Below are positions 41,212-49,612 of a stretch of DNA of 64,000 nt, one piece after another (the stretch's first letter is position 1; each line of letters begins with the position of its first letter). Location of the stretch: NCBI GenBank assembly GCA_963744105.1, contig CAVUSJ010000005.1, positions 1-64,000 of the forward strand. The letters are read 5' to 3'. The notes under the pieces were generated by a model that saw only the letters and a list, made by a program, of their open reading frames with translations, ran no database searches and was not told where the DNA came from. The translations under genes and the position numbers were made by a program. Origin of the DNA: DASUPK01 sp963744105 (GTDB taxonomy: Bacteria; Actinomycetota; Thermoleophilia; Solirubrobacterales; 70-9).

Positions 41212-43296
41212 CTATCCGGGCAACCCCCCGATGATCGGGATGATCAGGATGGCAACGATGTTCGCCACCTTGATCATTGGGTTGATCGCCGGCCCGGCCG
41301 TGTCCTTGTAGGGATCGCCAACCGTGTCGCCGGTGACCGCGGCCGCGTGGGCCTCGGAGCCCTTGCCGCCGAACTCCCCGTCCTCGATCAGCTTCTTCGC
41401 GTTGTCCCAGGCTCCGCCTCCGGCGGTCATCGAGATCGCCATGAAGATGCCGACCACGATCACGCCGATCAGCAGCCCTCCGAGGGCCTGGTAGGAGATC
41501 AGCCCCACGATCAGCGTCACCACGATCGGGATCAGCGAGGGGAGGATCATCTCGCGCTGAGCTGCGGCGGTGACGAGGCTCACGGCGTGGCCGTATTCGG
41601 GCTTTTCCGTGCCCTTCATGATCCCTGGCTTCTCGCGGAACTGACGGCGGACCTCCTCGACCACCTGGCCGCCGGCGCGGCCAACGGCCTCGATCGCCAG
41701 CGACGCGAACATGTAGACCATGATGCCGCCGATCAATAGGCCGATCAGCACGGGTGGATCGGAGATCTGGAAGCTCAGCGCATGGCCGTTCGCCTCCGTC
41801 TGGAGCTCGTGGGTGAAGGCGTCGAAGAGCACCAGCGCGGCGAGCGCGGCCGAGCCGATCGCATAGCCCTTGGTGACGGCCTTCGTCGTGTTCCCGACCG
41901 CGTCGAGCGGGTCGGTGATGTCGCGCACGTCCTGGGGCAGGTCGGCCATCTCCGCGATGCCGCCCGCGTTGTCGGTGATCGGGCCGAACGCGTCCAGGGC
42001 GACGATCAGCCCGGTCAGCGAGAGCTGCGCCATCACCGCGACGCCGATGCCGTAGATGCCGGCGGTGCCACCGCCGGCGAGCTTCCAGGAGCCGAGGATC
42101 GCGAAGGCGATCACCAGCACGGGCAGCGCCGTCGACTGCAGGCCCTGCGCGAGGCCCTGGATGATGTTGGTCGCGTGACCCGTCTCAGAGGCCCTGGAGA
42201 TGGTCCGCACCGGCCGGAAACGGGTTGACGTGTAGTAGTCGGTGAGCACGAAGAGCAGCGCGGTGACGCCGACGCCGATCAGGCCGCAGAGCCACAGGTC
42301 GGTGACGGTCGTGTTGCCGAGGGCGCTCCCAGAGAGGGGGTCGTTCATCAGCCACTTGGTGATCGGGTAGAAGGCGGCGGCCGAGAGCACGGCCGAGACG
42401 GCCAGACCTCGGTACAGCGCGGCCTCCACGTTCCCGGTCCGGGTGCGCACCGAGAGGGCGCCGATGATCGAGGCGATGATCGCGACCGCACCGATCGCGA
42501 GCGGATAGATCGCCACCTCGCGGGTGAAGCCGGTGAACGTGATCACGCCGAGGAGCATCACCGCCACGGCGGTGACCGCGTAGGTCTCGAAGAGGTCGGC
42601 AGCCATGCCGGCGCAGTCGCCGACGTTATCGCCGACGTTGTCCGCGATCACGGCGGGGTTGCGCGGGTCGTCCTCCGGGATCCCGGCCTCGATCTTGCCG
42701 ACCAGGTCGGCGCCGACGTCAGCGGCCTTGGTGAAGATGCCGCCGCCGAGTCGCGCGAACACCGAGATCAGCGAGCCGCCGAAGCCGAGCCCGACGAGGG
42801 CGTCGACGCAGTCCTTGTCGCTCAGGTTGGTGAAGATCAGCAGGGCGCCGAAGTAACCGGCGACGCCCAGCAGCGCGAGGCCGACGACCAGCAGGCCGGT
42901 CACGGAGCCCCCCTTGAAGGCGATGTCGAGCGCCGGCGGAATGCCACCGCGAGCGGCCTCGGCCACGCGCGCATTGGCTCGAACGGAGAGGTTCATCCCG
43001 ATGAAGCCGGCCGCGCCCGAGAAGATGCCGCCGATCACGAATCCGATCGCGGTCTCCACGTTCTGCAGCGGGATCAGGAGGATCGCGACGACCACGCCGA
43101 CGCCGGCGATGATCATGTACTGACGCTTCAGGTAGGCGCTGGCGCCCTCCTGGACCGCGCCCGAGATCTCCTGCATCCGGTCGTTGCCGGGCGACTTGGC
43201 GAGCAGCCGCTGGGTGACCAGCAGGCCGTACACAACCGCCGCGGCCGCACAACCGAGCGCGACGACGATTCCGTAATCGGTCAAGAACTTAGTCAA
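41212..43296 (-). CDS. hppA: K+-independent H+-translocating pyrophosphatase
   Basis: A 694-residue membrane pyrophosphatase with about 16 helices. The PPi-binding motifs FTKAADVGADLVGKIEAGIP and DNVGDNVGDCAGMAADLFE and the second acidic motif ALDAFGPITDNAGGIAEMAD are intact. The segment GNTTKAVTKGYAIGSAALA has Lys where K+-dependent enzymes have Ala, so this is the K+-independent, proton-pumping type. It couples PPi hydrolysis to proton export. The start is a TTG at 43296 behind AGGAGCC. A hairpin separates it from the DUF1844 gene upstream. Confidence 0.96.
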   Translation of the reverse strand: MTKFLTDYGIVVALGCAAAAVVYGLLVTQRLLAKSPGNDRMQEISGAVQEGASAYLKRQYMIIAGVGVVVAILLIPLQNVETAIGFVIGGIFSGAAGFIGMNLSVRANARVAEAARGGIPPALDIAFKGGSVTGLLVVGLALLGVAGYFGALLIFTNLSDKDCVDALVGLGFGGSLISVFARLGGGIFTKAADVGADLVGKIEAGIPEDDPRNPAVIADNVGDNVGDCAGMAADLFETYAVTAVAVMLLGVITFTGFTREVAIYPLAIGAVAIIASIIGALSVRTRTGNVEAALYRGLAVSAVLSAAAFYPITKWLMNDPLSGSALGNTTVTDLWLCGLIGVGVTALLFVLTDYYTSTRFRPVRTISRASETGHATNIIQGLAQGLQSTALPVLVIAFAILGSWKLAGGGTAGIYGIGVAVMAQLSLTGLIVALDAFGPITDNAGGIAEMADLPQDVRDITDPLDAVGNTTKAVTKGYAIGSAALAALVLFDAFTHELQTEANGHALSFQISDPPVLIGLLIGGIMVYMFASLAIEAVGRAGGQVVEEVRRQFREKPGIMKGTEKPEYGHAVSLVTAAAQREMILPSLIPIVVTLIVGLISYQALGGLLIGVIVVGIFMAISMTAGGGAWDNAKKLIEDGEFGGKGSEAHAAAVTGDTVGDPYKDTAGPAINPMIKVANIVAILIIPIIGGLPG

Positions 43297-43326
43297 GGAA
43301 GGCTCCTGCGTTGGGTTCGAAGAAAT

Positions 43327-43345
43327 GCCGCTCGTGAAAAGCGGC
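43327..43345 (-). terminator. Hairpin between DUF1844 gene and hppA
   Basis: On the minus strand GCCGCT pairs with AGCGGC around a seven-base loop and is followed by ATTTCTT. It lies 34 bases after the DUF1844 stop and 31 bases before the hppA start, so it could end the upstream transcript. Confidence 0.4.
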
Positions 43346-43378
43346 GCGGCAGTCTACTGATTACGGCGGGTGCTCCGC

Positions 43379-43786
43379 TTAGCCCGGGGTCCACAGGCCC
43401 GAGTCGCCCTTGGGACGCTCGGGGGGCGGGGGCTCCTCTCCACCGCCCTCGTCACCCCCGGAGGGGGGACCCTCACCCGCGTGCTTGGCGTAGAGGACCT
43501 GAAGCTCGGAGATCGCCTGACGAAGCTGGGCCTGCGCCTCGGGCCTGACCATGTCGACCAGGGCGCGGGCGGCGTCGATCCCGACCTTCGCCTGCTCGAG
43601 GTCGCGCTCGTCGTCCTTGGCGATCCGCCTGGCCGAGAGGTTGAGGATGCTGACGACGCTCTGCAGGATGACGTCCTCGACGCGGACCTTGCGGATCTCC
43701 TCCTCGAGCTGGGCGCGGACCTCCTCCTCGCTCAGCTGCTCGCCGCTCGGCTGTTCCGCGGGCTGCTGCTGTTCCTCATCGGCCAC
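43379..43786 (-). CDS. DUF1844 protein
   Basis: A 135-residue protein with the DUF1844 helical core (VEDVILQSVVSILNLSARRI, LEQAKVGIDAARALVDMVRP, LRQAISELQVLYAKHA) between acidic and Pro/Gly-rich ends. Function is unknown; the family is widespread in actinobacteria and deltaproteobacteria. The GTG at 43786 follows GGAGGGAGCC and overlaps the upstream ligase gene by 11 bases, so they are co-translated. Confidence 0.85.
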   Translation of the reverse strand: MADEEQQQPAEQPSGEQLSEEEVRAQLEEEIRKVRVEDVILQSVVSILNLSARRIAKDDERDLEQAKVGIDAARALVDMVRPEAQAQLRQAISELQVLYAKHAGEGPPSGGDEGGGEEPPPPERPKGDSGLWTPG

Positions 43787-44957
43787 TGACGGCTCCCTCC
43801 GGTGCGTAGGTCTTGCGGGTCTCCTCCACGGAGCGGCGGTAGATCTCCTCGATCGGCGCCCCCTCCGCGAACCGAGCATAGGCGCGCTGGGCACCGTTCC
43901 GCTCCGGAAGGTCGACCTCGAGGCCGAGCGCCTCTCGGGCGGGCTCCGTCCAGGCCACTATGCCCTCCAGGACCGCGCGCGTGGGCACGACGGTCCGCTC
44001 GCGGAAGTCGATCATCTCGCCGTCCATCCCGTAGCGAATCGCCCGCCAGAGGTTCTCCTCGATCTCCCGCTGGCGGAGGGGCTCGGGCGCATCGCCCTCG
44101 TCGAGGTCGATCGCCGCCTGCGCCACGCACGCGGCGATCAGGGCGGCGAGGTTGAGCGACTCGTCGCCCCGCGTCTGGGCGTCGCAGATCCGCACCTCGA
44201 CCGTGCCGAAGGAGTGATGCGGCCGGACGCTCCACCAGAGCTGCGTCGCCTCGACGATCGAGTCGGTGTCCTCGAGCAGCTGCACGAAGTCCCTGTAGGT
44301 CGCCCAGTCGGCGAACGGCTCGTGGACGCCGCAGCGTGGGAAGGTCCTCGTGAAGATCTCGGTCCGCACCGAGTGCAGGCCCGTATCGCGGTGGTCGAGA
44401 AAGGGTGAGTTCGCCGACAGCGCCAGCAGCGGCGGCAGCAGGTCCCGCATCCGGTCCGAGACGGCGACGGCGCGGTCCGCCCCCCGGACGCCGACGTGGA
44501 CGTGGAGGCTCCAGGTGTTGTTCCGCTGCGCGACCCAGCGCAGGTCGCCCTCCAGCCGGCGGTAGTGGTCGGTCTGAATGATGTGCTGGTCGAGGTAGTT
44601 CGCCCAGGGATGGGTTCCCATCGCCGCCAGGGCCAGCCCCATCTCGTCGGCGATCGCGAACAGCCGCTCGCGACGGGTCCGCTGGCGCTCGGCGGCGTCG
44701 GCGAAGGTCTCCCCCCGGCCTGAGCGGATCTCGATCTCGGTGTCGATCAGCTCGCCCTTGACGCCGTGGACGAGCTCCGGATCCCGGACGCATGCATCGT
44801 GCATCTCCTCGAAGCGATGCTCGAGGTCGAGGACCGCCGGATCGAGGATCGCGAACTCCTCTTCGATCCCGACCGTGAAGTCGCTCGACGAATCGAAGGT
44901 CTCTCGGACCGCGTCGAGGTCCAGGCCGTCGTGATTGGGCTCAGGATCGGTTGTCAC
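43776..44957 (-). CDS. Carboxylate-amine ligase, glutamate-cysteine ligase family 2 (YbdK-like)
   Basis: A 393-residue GCS2-family ligase. The metal/ATP motif is FTVGIEEEFAILDPAVLDLE, with VKGELIDTEIEIRSG, NNTWSLHVHVGVRG and FGTVEVRICDAQTRGDESL as further conserved blocks. It forms gamma-glutamyl or similar amide bonds with ATP; in actinobacteria the true thiol is mycothiol, so glutathione synthesis cannot be assumed. GTG start at 44957, 12 bases after the Rex stop. Confidence 0.9.
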   Translation of the reverse strand: MTTDPEPNHDGLDLDAVRETFDSSSDFTVGIEEEFAILDPAVLDLEHRFEEMHDACVRDPELVHGVKGELIDTEIEIRSGRGETFADAAERQRTRRERLFAIADEMGLALAAMGTHPWANYLDQHIIQTDHYRRLEGDLRWVAQRNNTWSLHVHVGVRGADRAVAVSDRMRDLLPPLLALSANSPFLDHRDTGLHSVRTEIFTRTFPRCGVHEPFADWATYRDFVQLLEDTDSIVEATQLWWSVRPHHSFGTVEVRICDAQTRGDESLNLAALIAACVAQAAIDLDEGDAPEPLRQREIEENLWRAIRYGMDGEMIDFRERTVVPTRAVLEGIVAWTEPAREALGLEVDLPERNGAQRAYARFAEGAPIEEIYRRSVEETRKTYAPEGAVSGR

Positions 44958-44969
44958 CGGCGACCCGGG

Positions 44970-45641
44970 TTACGTCAGATAGAAGTAGAGGGCGTAGAGC
45001 AGGTCGACGGCCGGGCTCGAGGTGTGCACGGTGACGTCAGGCGGCACCTGCAGGAGGCGCTCGGAGTAGTTGAAGATGATCTTGACACCGGCCTTCACCA
45101 GGCGGTCCGCGACCTCCTGAGCTGCGTCCGACGGGACGGCGAGCACCCCGACCACGACCTGCTCGCCCTCCACCACCGAATCGATGTCGGCGAAGGAGCG
45201 GACCTCGAGGCCGCCCACGCGGCGGCCGATCACGGCCGGGTCGACGTCGAACATCGCGACGATCCGGAAGCCGTGGTCGGCGAAGATGTCCGAGCTCGCG
45301 ATCGCCTGGCCCAGGTGGCCGGCGCCGAACAGGGCGATGTTGTGCTGGCCCGCTGTCCGGAGGATCTTGCGGATCTCCGAGACGAGCGAGTCGACCTTGT
45401 AGCCGACCCCCCGCTTGCCGAACTTGCCGAAGCCCGAGAGGTCGCGGCGGATCTGGGTCGAGTTGATGTGGGTGTAGTCCGAGAGCTCCTGGGAGGAGAT
45501 CGTGTCCTTCCCCATCTTCCGCGCCTGGGTCAGCACCTGCAGGTAGCGGGAGAGCCTCGCAGCGACCCCCAGAGAAAGGCGATCACCGTCCGTGAACTCC
45601 GAGGCCTGCTCAGCGGTCTCGGCCGCCACGTCCTCGATCAT
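44970..45641 (-). CDS. rex: Redox-sensing transcriptional repressor Rex
   Basis: A 223-residue Rex protein. The N-terminal winged helix has VAARLSRYLQVLTQARKMGK and the recognition segment TQIRRDLSGFGKFGKRGVGY; the Rossmann domain NIALFGAGHLGQAIASSDIF senses the NADH/NAD+ ratio, with the C-terminal domain-swap helix VDLLYALYFYL. High NADH releases it from respiratory and fermentative promoters. It overlaps glutaredoxin as ATGA. Confidence 0.96.
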   Translation of the reverse strand: MIEDVAAETAEQASEFTDGDRLSLGVAARLSRYLQVLTQARKMGKDTISSQELSDYTHINSTQIRRDLSGFGKFGKRGVGYKVDSLVSEIRKILRTAGQHNIALFGAGHLGQAIASSDIFADHGFRIVAMFDVDPAVIGRRVGGLEVRSFADIDSVVEGEQVVVGVLAVPSDAAQEVADRLVKAGVKIIFNYSERLLQVPPDVTVHTSSPAVDLLYALYFYLT

Positions 45642-45895
45642 GCGGACAAGGTATCGAGCCGCGCCCGCAGGCCGCCCGCGTCCAGGAAGAGCTCCGAGAC
45701 GATCTCGCCGTTCAGCTCGATGACTGGTATCCGCTCCAGGTAGCGGCGCAGCAGGCCGTCATCCGACTCGATGTCGATCTCCTCGAGCTCGAACGAGGCG
45801 CCGTCGGCCAGCAGACCCTGGAGCCCGGCACGCGCCTCGTCGCACAGGTGGCAGTCAGGCCGCCCGTACAGAACGACGATCGGTGGCGAAGGCAT
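45638..45895 (-). CDS. Glutaredoxin-like protein
   Basis: An 85-residue thioredoxin-fold protein of the DUF836/glutaredoxin type: IVVLYGRPDCHLCDEARAGL with the CxxC redox pair, then the cis-Pro turn IPVIELNGEI and LFLDAGGLRARL. It reduces disulfides or shuttles electrons in the cytoplasm. Its start lies within the last 41 bases of tsaD and its stop overlaps the rex start, placing it firmly in the operon. Confidence 0.88.
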   Translation of the reverse strand: MPSPPIVVLYGRPDCHLCDEARAGLQGLLADGASFELEEIDIESDDGLLRRYLERIPVIELNGEIVSELFLDAGGLRARLDTLSA

Positions 45896-46862
45896 CGAAG
45901 CCCAGATAGTCGGGATAGGGGATCGCCTCGGAATGTCGAGCGGCCGAGGCGATCATCGCCGCGTTGTCGGTGCAGAGCGAGATCGGCACGAGCTTGAGAC
46001 GGAGGCCAAGCTCGTCGCAGAGCGACTCGGTGCGCTCGCGAAGCTCGGCGTTCGCGGCCACTCCCCCGCCCAGCGCGATCGCGGGCCATTCGTTCGTCTC
46101 GGCTGCTCGCCGGAGCTTCGCCACCAGCTGGTGGACGATCGCGCGCTGAAAGGAGCCGGCGAGATCGGCGCGGCGGCGCTCGGTCTCCTCGGGGCCCAGG
46201 TCGCGGACGCGGTAGACCAGCGAGGTCTTCAGCCCGCTGAAGCTGAAGTCGAGCCCGCGCTCGCTCATCGCCACCGGGAACTCGAACGCCTCGGGATCCC
46301 CCCCCTCGGCCGCCCGCTGGATCGCGGGGCCGCCCGGATAGCCGAGCCCGAGCAGCCGGGCCCCCTTGTCGAAGGCCTCGCCAGCCGCGTCGTCGACCGT
46401 TGAGCCGAGGTTCTCGAAGGATTCGGGCTCGCGCACGCCGGCCAGCAGCGTGTGGCCGCCGCTCGCGATCAGGCAGAGGAAGGGCGGCTCGAGCGGGTCG
46501 GGCTCGAGGAAGTTCGCGGCCACGTGCCCGTGCAGGTGATCGACCGGGATGAGCGGCTTCCGGTGCGCCGCCGCCAGCGCCTTCGCGGAGCTGAGGCCGA
46601 CGAGCAGCGCCCCGATCAGCCCTGGGCCCTGGGTCACCGCGACCGACTCGATCTCCTCGAGGCTCGTCCCGGCCTCGTCCAGCGCCGCCGCGACCACGGC
46701 GTTGACCAGCTCGAGGTGATGGCGTGACGCGACCTCCGGGACGACCCCGCCGTAGCTCTCATGGAAGGAGGCCTGCGAGGAGACGACGTTCGAGAGGATC
46801 CGCGCCCCGTCGACGACGGCGGCGCAGGTGTCATCGCAGGACGTCTCGATCGCGAGGATCAA
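45855..46862 (-). CDS. tsaD: tRNA t6A37 threonylcarbamoyltransferase TsaD
   Basis: A 335-residue TsaD (Gcp/Kae1): ILAIETSCDDTCAAVVDGAR, GPGLIGALLVGLSSAKAL, VDHLHGHVAANFL with the metal-binding HxxxH, FLCLIASGGHTLL and ALGGGVAANAELR. It transfers the threonylcarbamoyl group to A37 of ANN-decoding tRNAs, working with TsaB and TsaE. The TTG at 46862 overlaps the rimI stop as TTGA and gives the normal N terminus; a GTG at 46895 adds 11 basic residues. Confidence 0.96.
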   Translation of the reverse strand: MILAIETSCDDTCAAVVDGARILSNVVSSQASFHESYGGVVPEVASRHHLELVNAVVAAALDEAGTSLEEIESVAVTQGPGLIGALLVGLSSAKALAAAHRKPLIPVDHLHGHVAANFLEPDPLEPPFLCLIASGGHTLLAGVREPESFENLGSTVDDAAGEAFDKGARLLGLGYPGGPAIQRAAEGGDPEAFEFPVAMSERGLDFSFSGLKTSLVYRVRDLGPEETERRRADLAGSFQRAIVHQLVAKLRRAAETNEWPAIALGGGVAANAELRERTESLCDELGLRLKLVPISLCTDNAAMIASAARHSEAIPYPDYLGFDAFATDRRSVRAA

Positions 46863-47365
46863 GCGACCGAGGCGCCCTCGGCGGCCTCGAGCCACATGAT
46901 CAGTGCGTCCTCGCCGTTGTCGTGGTAGTAGCGGCGGCGGCGGCCGGCGGACCGGAAGCCGAAGCGCCGGTACATCTCGATCGCGGGCGCGTTGGAGACG
47001 CGTACCTCGAGCGTGAACCTCGACCCGGCGCCCGCCTCCTCGAAGAGGCGCTCGATCAGGTCGGTGGCGACGCCGCGCCGGCGGCGCTCGGGATGGACGG
47101 CGACGTTCATCAGATGCCAGACGTCGTCGTAGCGGGCGCAGACCAGGTAGCCGACCAGGCCCTCGGAGTCCTCGGCGGCGAGGCAGATCCCCGACGGCTT
47201 CGAGAGCTCCAGGACGAACATGGCGAGCGACCAGGGCGTCGGAAACGACCGGCGCTCGATCGAGATCACCGACGGCAGGTCGCCGTAGCCGAGCCGCCGC
47301 AGCTTCAGATCGCCCCGCTCATCCCCCGGGGATTCCGCGATCTCGCTCAAGCCATCTCTTCGCAT
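46859..47365 (-). CDS. rimI: Ribosomal-protein-alanine N-acetyltransferase RimI-like
   Basis: A 168-residue GNAT protein with LRRLGYGDLPSVISIERRSF, PTPWSLAMFVLEL, the acetyl-CoA loop VHPERRRRGVATDLIERLFE and LEVRVSNAPAIEMYRRFGF, the RimI signature. It acetylates protein N termini such as that of S18. The tsaB-rimI-tsaD order is common in Gram-positive bacteria. Overlaps tsaB by 47 bases, so the true start may be slightly downstream. Confidence 0.92.
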   Translation of the reverse strand: MRRDGLSEIAESPGDERGDLKLRRLGYGDLPSVISIERRSFPTPWSLAMFVLELSKPSGICLAAEDSEGLVGYLVCARYDDVWHLMNVAVHPERRRRGVATDLIERLFEEAGAGSRFTLEVRVSNAPAIEMYRRFGFRSAGRRRRYYHDNGEDALIMWLEAAEGASVA

Positions 47366-48023
47366 CGGGCGGTCTCAGATACAGCGGTTGAATCTGGTCC
47401 GGCGTCGCCTCGATCGCCGCCTCCCCCACCGCGCAAACGTGCCTAGCGGCGACTCGGTGGATCGGGTTCTCGGGCGGGGCAACCGTGGCGCCGGCGGCCT
47501 CCAGCTCTGCGCCGAATCGTAGCGCCCCGTCTCCGGCCGCCAGCGGCGTCCAGTCCATGGTTTGCAGGCGATCCGCCAGCTCGGCCGGCGGCGCGACGAA
47601 CGGAGGCCACACCTCGGCCCCACCCGCGTCGTACAGGGCCGCGAAGACCTCGCCGCGCCTGGCGTCGATCAGCGGCAGCGCGGGCGCCGTCGCGTCGCTT
47701 TCCGAGATCCCGCGGGCCAGCGCGGCAAGAGAGCTCACCGGCGCGATCGAGATCCCCCTCGCCTGGGCCAGCGCCCTGGCGGTTGCGATCCCGATCCGCA
47801 GGCCCGTGAAGGACCCTGGGCCCACCCCCACCGCGATGCGGTCGATGGCCGTCCATCCGCCCGCCTCCTCGACGCTCCGCTCGATCTCCCCGAGCAGCAC
47901 CTGCGAGTGGCGCGGGCGACCGTCCGGTCCCGGATCGATCCGCGCCTCGCGGACGACCTCGCCGTCCGTCGTCACCCCGACGACCGCATCGGCGGTCGCG
48001 CTGTCGACTCCGAGGACGACCAT
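47319..48023 (-). CDS. tsaB: t6A synthesis scaffold protein TsaB
   Basis: A 234-residue TsaB: VVLGVDSATADAVVGVTTDG, the conserved AVGVGPGSFTGLRIGIATAR and LIDARRGEVFAALYD. It is the non-catalytic partner that dimerises with TsaD and recruits TsaE. ATG at 48023 gives the family start MVVLGVDS. It is divergent from a Gln-rich lipoprotein, which separates it from tsaE. Confidence 0.93.
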   Translation of the reverse strand: MVVLGVDSATADAVVGVTTDGEVVREARIDPGPDGRPRHSQVLLGEIERSVEEAGGWTAIDRIAVGVGPGSFTGLRIGIATARALAQARGISIAPVSSLAALARGISESDATAPALPLIDARRGEVFAALYDAGGAEVWPPFVAPPAELADRLQTMDWTPLAAGDGALRFGAELEAAGATVAPPENPIHRVAARHVCAVGEAAIEATPDQIQPLYLRPPDAKRWLERDRGIPGG

Positions 48024-48077
48024 CAATAGAGTCCGCCCGGATCGGCGTCCATCCAACTCGGGAGAAGGAGACAGATC

Positions 48078-48410
48078 ATGGAGGAGCAGTCCAGCAGACT
48101 CACGCGGCGCCCGGCGACGATCGCCGCCGTGCTCGGCGTCGCCGTGTTCGGCGTCGGCGCGGGCTTCGCGGTCGCCGGGTGCGGCAGCGACAGCAACAAG
48201 AACGTCAACAGCGTCATCGACAGCGTCCAGTCACAGGCGAGCAGCGTGCAGTCGCAGGCGAGCAGTGTCGCGAGCCAGATCTCGACGTCCGTCACCAACG
48301 CCCAGCAGCAGGCGCAGAGCGTGCAGAGCCAGGTGCAGAGCGTTCAGACGCAGATCCAGCAGAACCAGAATCAGAACCAGAAGCAGAACGGCGGCCAGTA
48401 CGGGTACTAG
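48078..48410 (+). CDS. Gln/Ser-rich lipoprotein
   Basis: A 110-residue lipoprotein: membrane segment IAAVLGVAVFGVGAGFAVAG with lipidated Cys near 35, then an uncharged coiled coil made of repeats (VQSQASSVQSQASSVASQIS, QSVQSQVQSVQTQIQ) and an NQNQNQKQNGGQYGY end. The seven-residue VQSQASS unit is nearly identical at DNA level, pointing to slippage growth. AGAAGGAGACAGATC precedes the ATG. Likely a cell-surface spacer or adhesin-like fibre; function unknown. Confidence 0.7.
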   Translation: MEEQSSRLTRRPATIAAVLGVAVFGVGAGFAVAGCGSDSNKNVNSVIDSVQSQASSVQSQASSVASQISTSVTNAQQQAQSVQSQVQSVQTQIQQNQNQNQKQNGGQYGY

Positions 48411-48416
48411 CGCCTG

Positions 48417-48561
48417 ATGAGGTACGTCCTCTTCTACGAGTCAGCCAATGACGTCGCGGGAGGCGGCCGAGGAGTTCGCGAGGTCCGATCCGTTCGTCGT
48501 CAACGGCGTCGTCAGCTTCTGGGAGGTCCGGGAGTGGGATGAGGCCGTCGGGGACGACTAA
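48417..48561 (+). pseudogene. YciI-family gene with internal deletion
   Basis: The segment begins with MRYVLFYESAND, the normal N terminus of a YciI-like protein, and in another frame ends with TSREAAEEFARSDPFVVNGV, VSFWEVREWDEAVGDD, the normal C terminus. Around 40 middle residues, including the conserved His/Asp region, are missing, and the junction near 48450 is out of frame. An internal ATG at 48448 could still start a 37-residue peptide. Confidence 0.78.
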
Positions 48562-48965
48562 CCGATCTCGATCTGCCTGCTGTCGCCGCCGGCGTGTGCG
48601 ATCGCCACGCGCCGGGTGACGCGCTCGAGCCACGGCTCGGCCGCGCCGGGCCATTCGATGAACGCGATCGACTCCGGCGTGAGGTAGTCGTCGAGCAGCG
48701 CCGGATCTTCCTGGCCCAGGTCGGCCAGCCGGTAGAGGTCGAGATGGGAGACGGGCAGGCGCCCTGAGTAGGTGTGGCCGATCGTGAAGGTCGGCGAGGT
48801 CACCGGCTCGCTCACCCCGAGGGCCCGGCAGGCGCCGCGGATGAGCGTCGTCTTGCCCGCGCCGAGGTCGCCGCTGACGAGCACGACGTCACCGGGCCCG
48901 AGCTCGGCGGCGAGGCGCTCGCCGACGGCCTCGGTCTGAGCCGCGCTGTCGGTCCGCTCGGTCAG
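48558..48965 (-). CDS. tsaE: t6A synthesis ATPase TsaE, likely CTG start
   Basis: A TsaE P-loop protein: VVLVSGDLGAGKTTLIRGAC, VTSPTFTIGHTYSG, the switch LDLYRLADLGQEDPALLDDY and FIEWPGAA. The conserved N-terminal part TERTDSAAQTEAVGERLAAE is encoded in frame, but no ATG, GTG or TTG exists between an upstream stop near 49006 and the GTG at 48884, which would cut the protein to 108 residues with Walker A at the very start. A CTG at 48965, overlapping the UDG stop as CTGA, gives the expected 135 residues. TsaE hydrolyses ATP to drive TsaBD turnover. Confidence 0.85.
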   Translation of the reverse strand: MTERTDSAAQTEAVGERLAAELGPGDVVLVSGDLGAGKTTLIRGACRALGVSEPVTSPTFTIGHTYSGRLPVSHLDLYRLADLGQEDPALLDDYLTPESIAFIEWPGAAEPWLERVTRRVAIAHAGGDSRQIEIG

Positions 48966-49612
48966 CCGCCGAACAGGCCCATCTGATCGGGCTCGGGCTC
49001 ACGTGCGACCAGCGGCTCAGGTTCCGGGACAGGCTGGTCCAGCAGGTCCGGGATCTGCCTGAAGTCCTCGCGAAGCTGCTCGGCGACTCGCGGCGTGCGC
49101 AACCCGGCGGCCGGGTGGAAGAGCGGCAGCAGGAAGAGGTGCCGCCCGCCGAGCATCTGCTCCTGCGGGACGCCGCGAACCTTGGTGATCCCCGTCGGGT
49201 TCGCGGTGAGCAGCTTGGTGGCGAAGTTGCCGAGGGTGCCGATCACGCGGGGCTGGATCAGCTCGACCTGCTTCTCGAGATACGGCCGGCATGAGTCGAT
49301 CTCCCCGGGCTGCGGATCGCGATTGCCGGGTGGCCGGCACTTGAGGACGTTCGCGATGAAAACGTCCTCCCGCTTCAGCCCGATCCCCTCGAGCAGCTGG
49401 GTGAGAAAGCCACCGGCCCTGCCTACGAACGGCAGGCCCTGGCGGTCCTCCTCGGCACCGGGGGCCTCGCCCACGAACATCAGGTCGGCGTCGGCGTTGC
49501 CGGAGCCGAAGACCACGCGGTTCCTCGTCTCCGACAGCGGGCAGCGCTCGCAGATCGACGCCTGGTTGTAGACCTCGACGAGCGCCTCGCGCCGGGACTC
49601 GGCGTCGCTCAC
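48962..49612 (-). CDS. Family 4 uracil-DNA glycosylase (Fe-S type)
   Basis: A 216-residue family 4 UDG: the cluster ligands in ASICERCPLSETRN and ANVLKCRPPGNRD region, active-site loop MFVGEAPGAEEDRQGLPFVG, and LPLFHPAAGLR. It removes uracil from DNA, using a 4Fe-4S cluster for structure. The C-terminal tail is Pro/Glu rich (QPVPEPEPLVAREPEP). GTG start at 49612 overlaps the FmdB stop (GTGA), and its own stop overlaps the putative tsaE CTG. Confidence 0.92.
   Translation of the reverse strand: MSDAESRREALVEVYNQASICERCPLSETRNRVVFGSGNADADLMFVGEAPGAEEDRQGLPFVGRAGGFLTQLLEGIGLKREDVFIANVLKCRPPGNRDPQPGEIDSCRPYLEKQVELIQPRVIGTLGNFATKLLTANPTGITKVRGVPQEQMLGGRHLFLLPLFHPAAGLRTPRVAEQLREDFRQIPDLLDQPVPEPEPLVAREPEPDQMGLFGG

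Noticed and set aside
44970..45641. Rex operator (TTGTGA-type palindrome) near the rex operon
   Set aside because: I looked for the usual palindrome in the nearby gaps and saw none.
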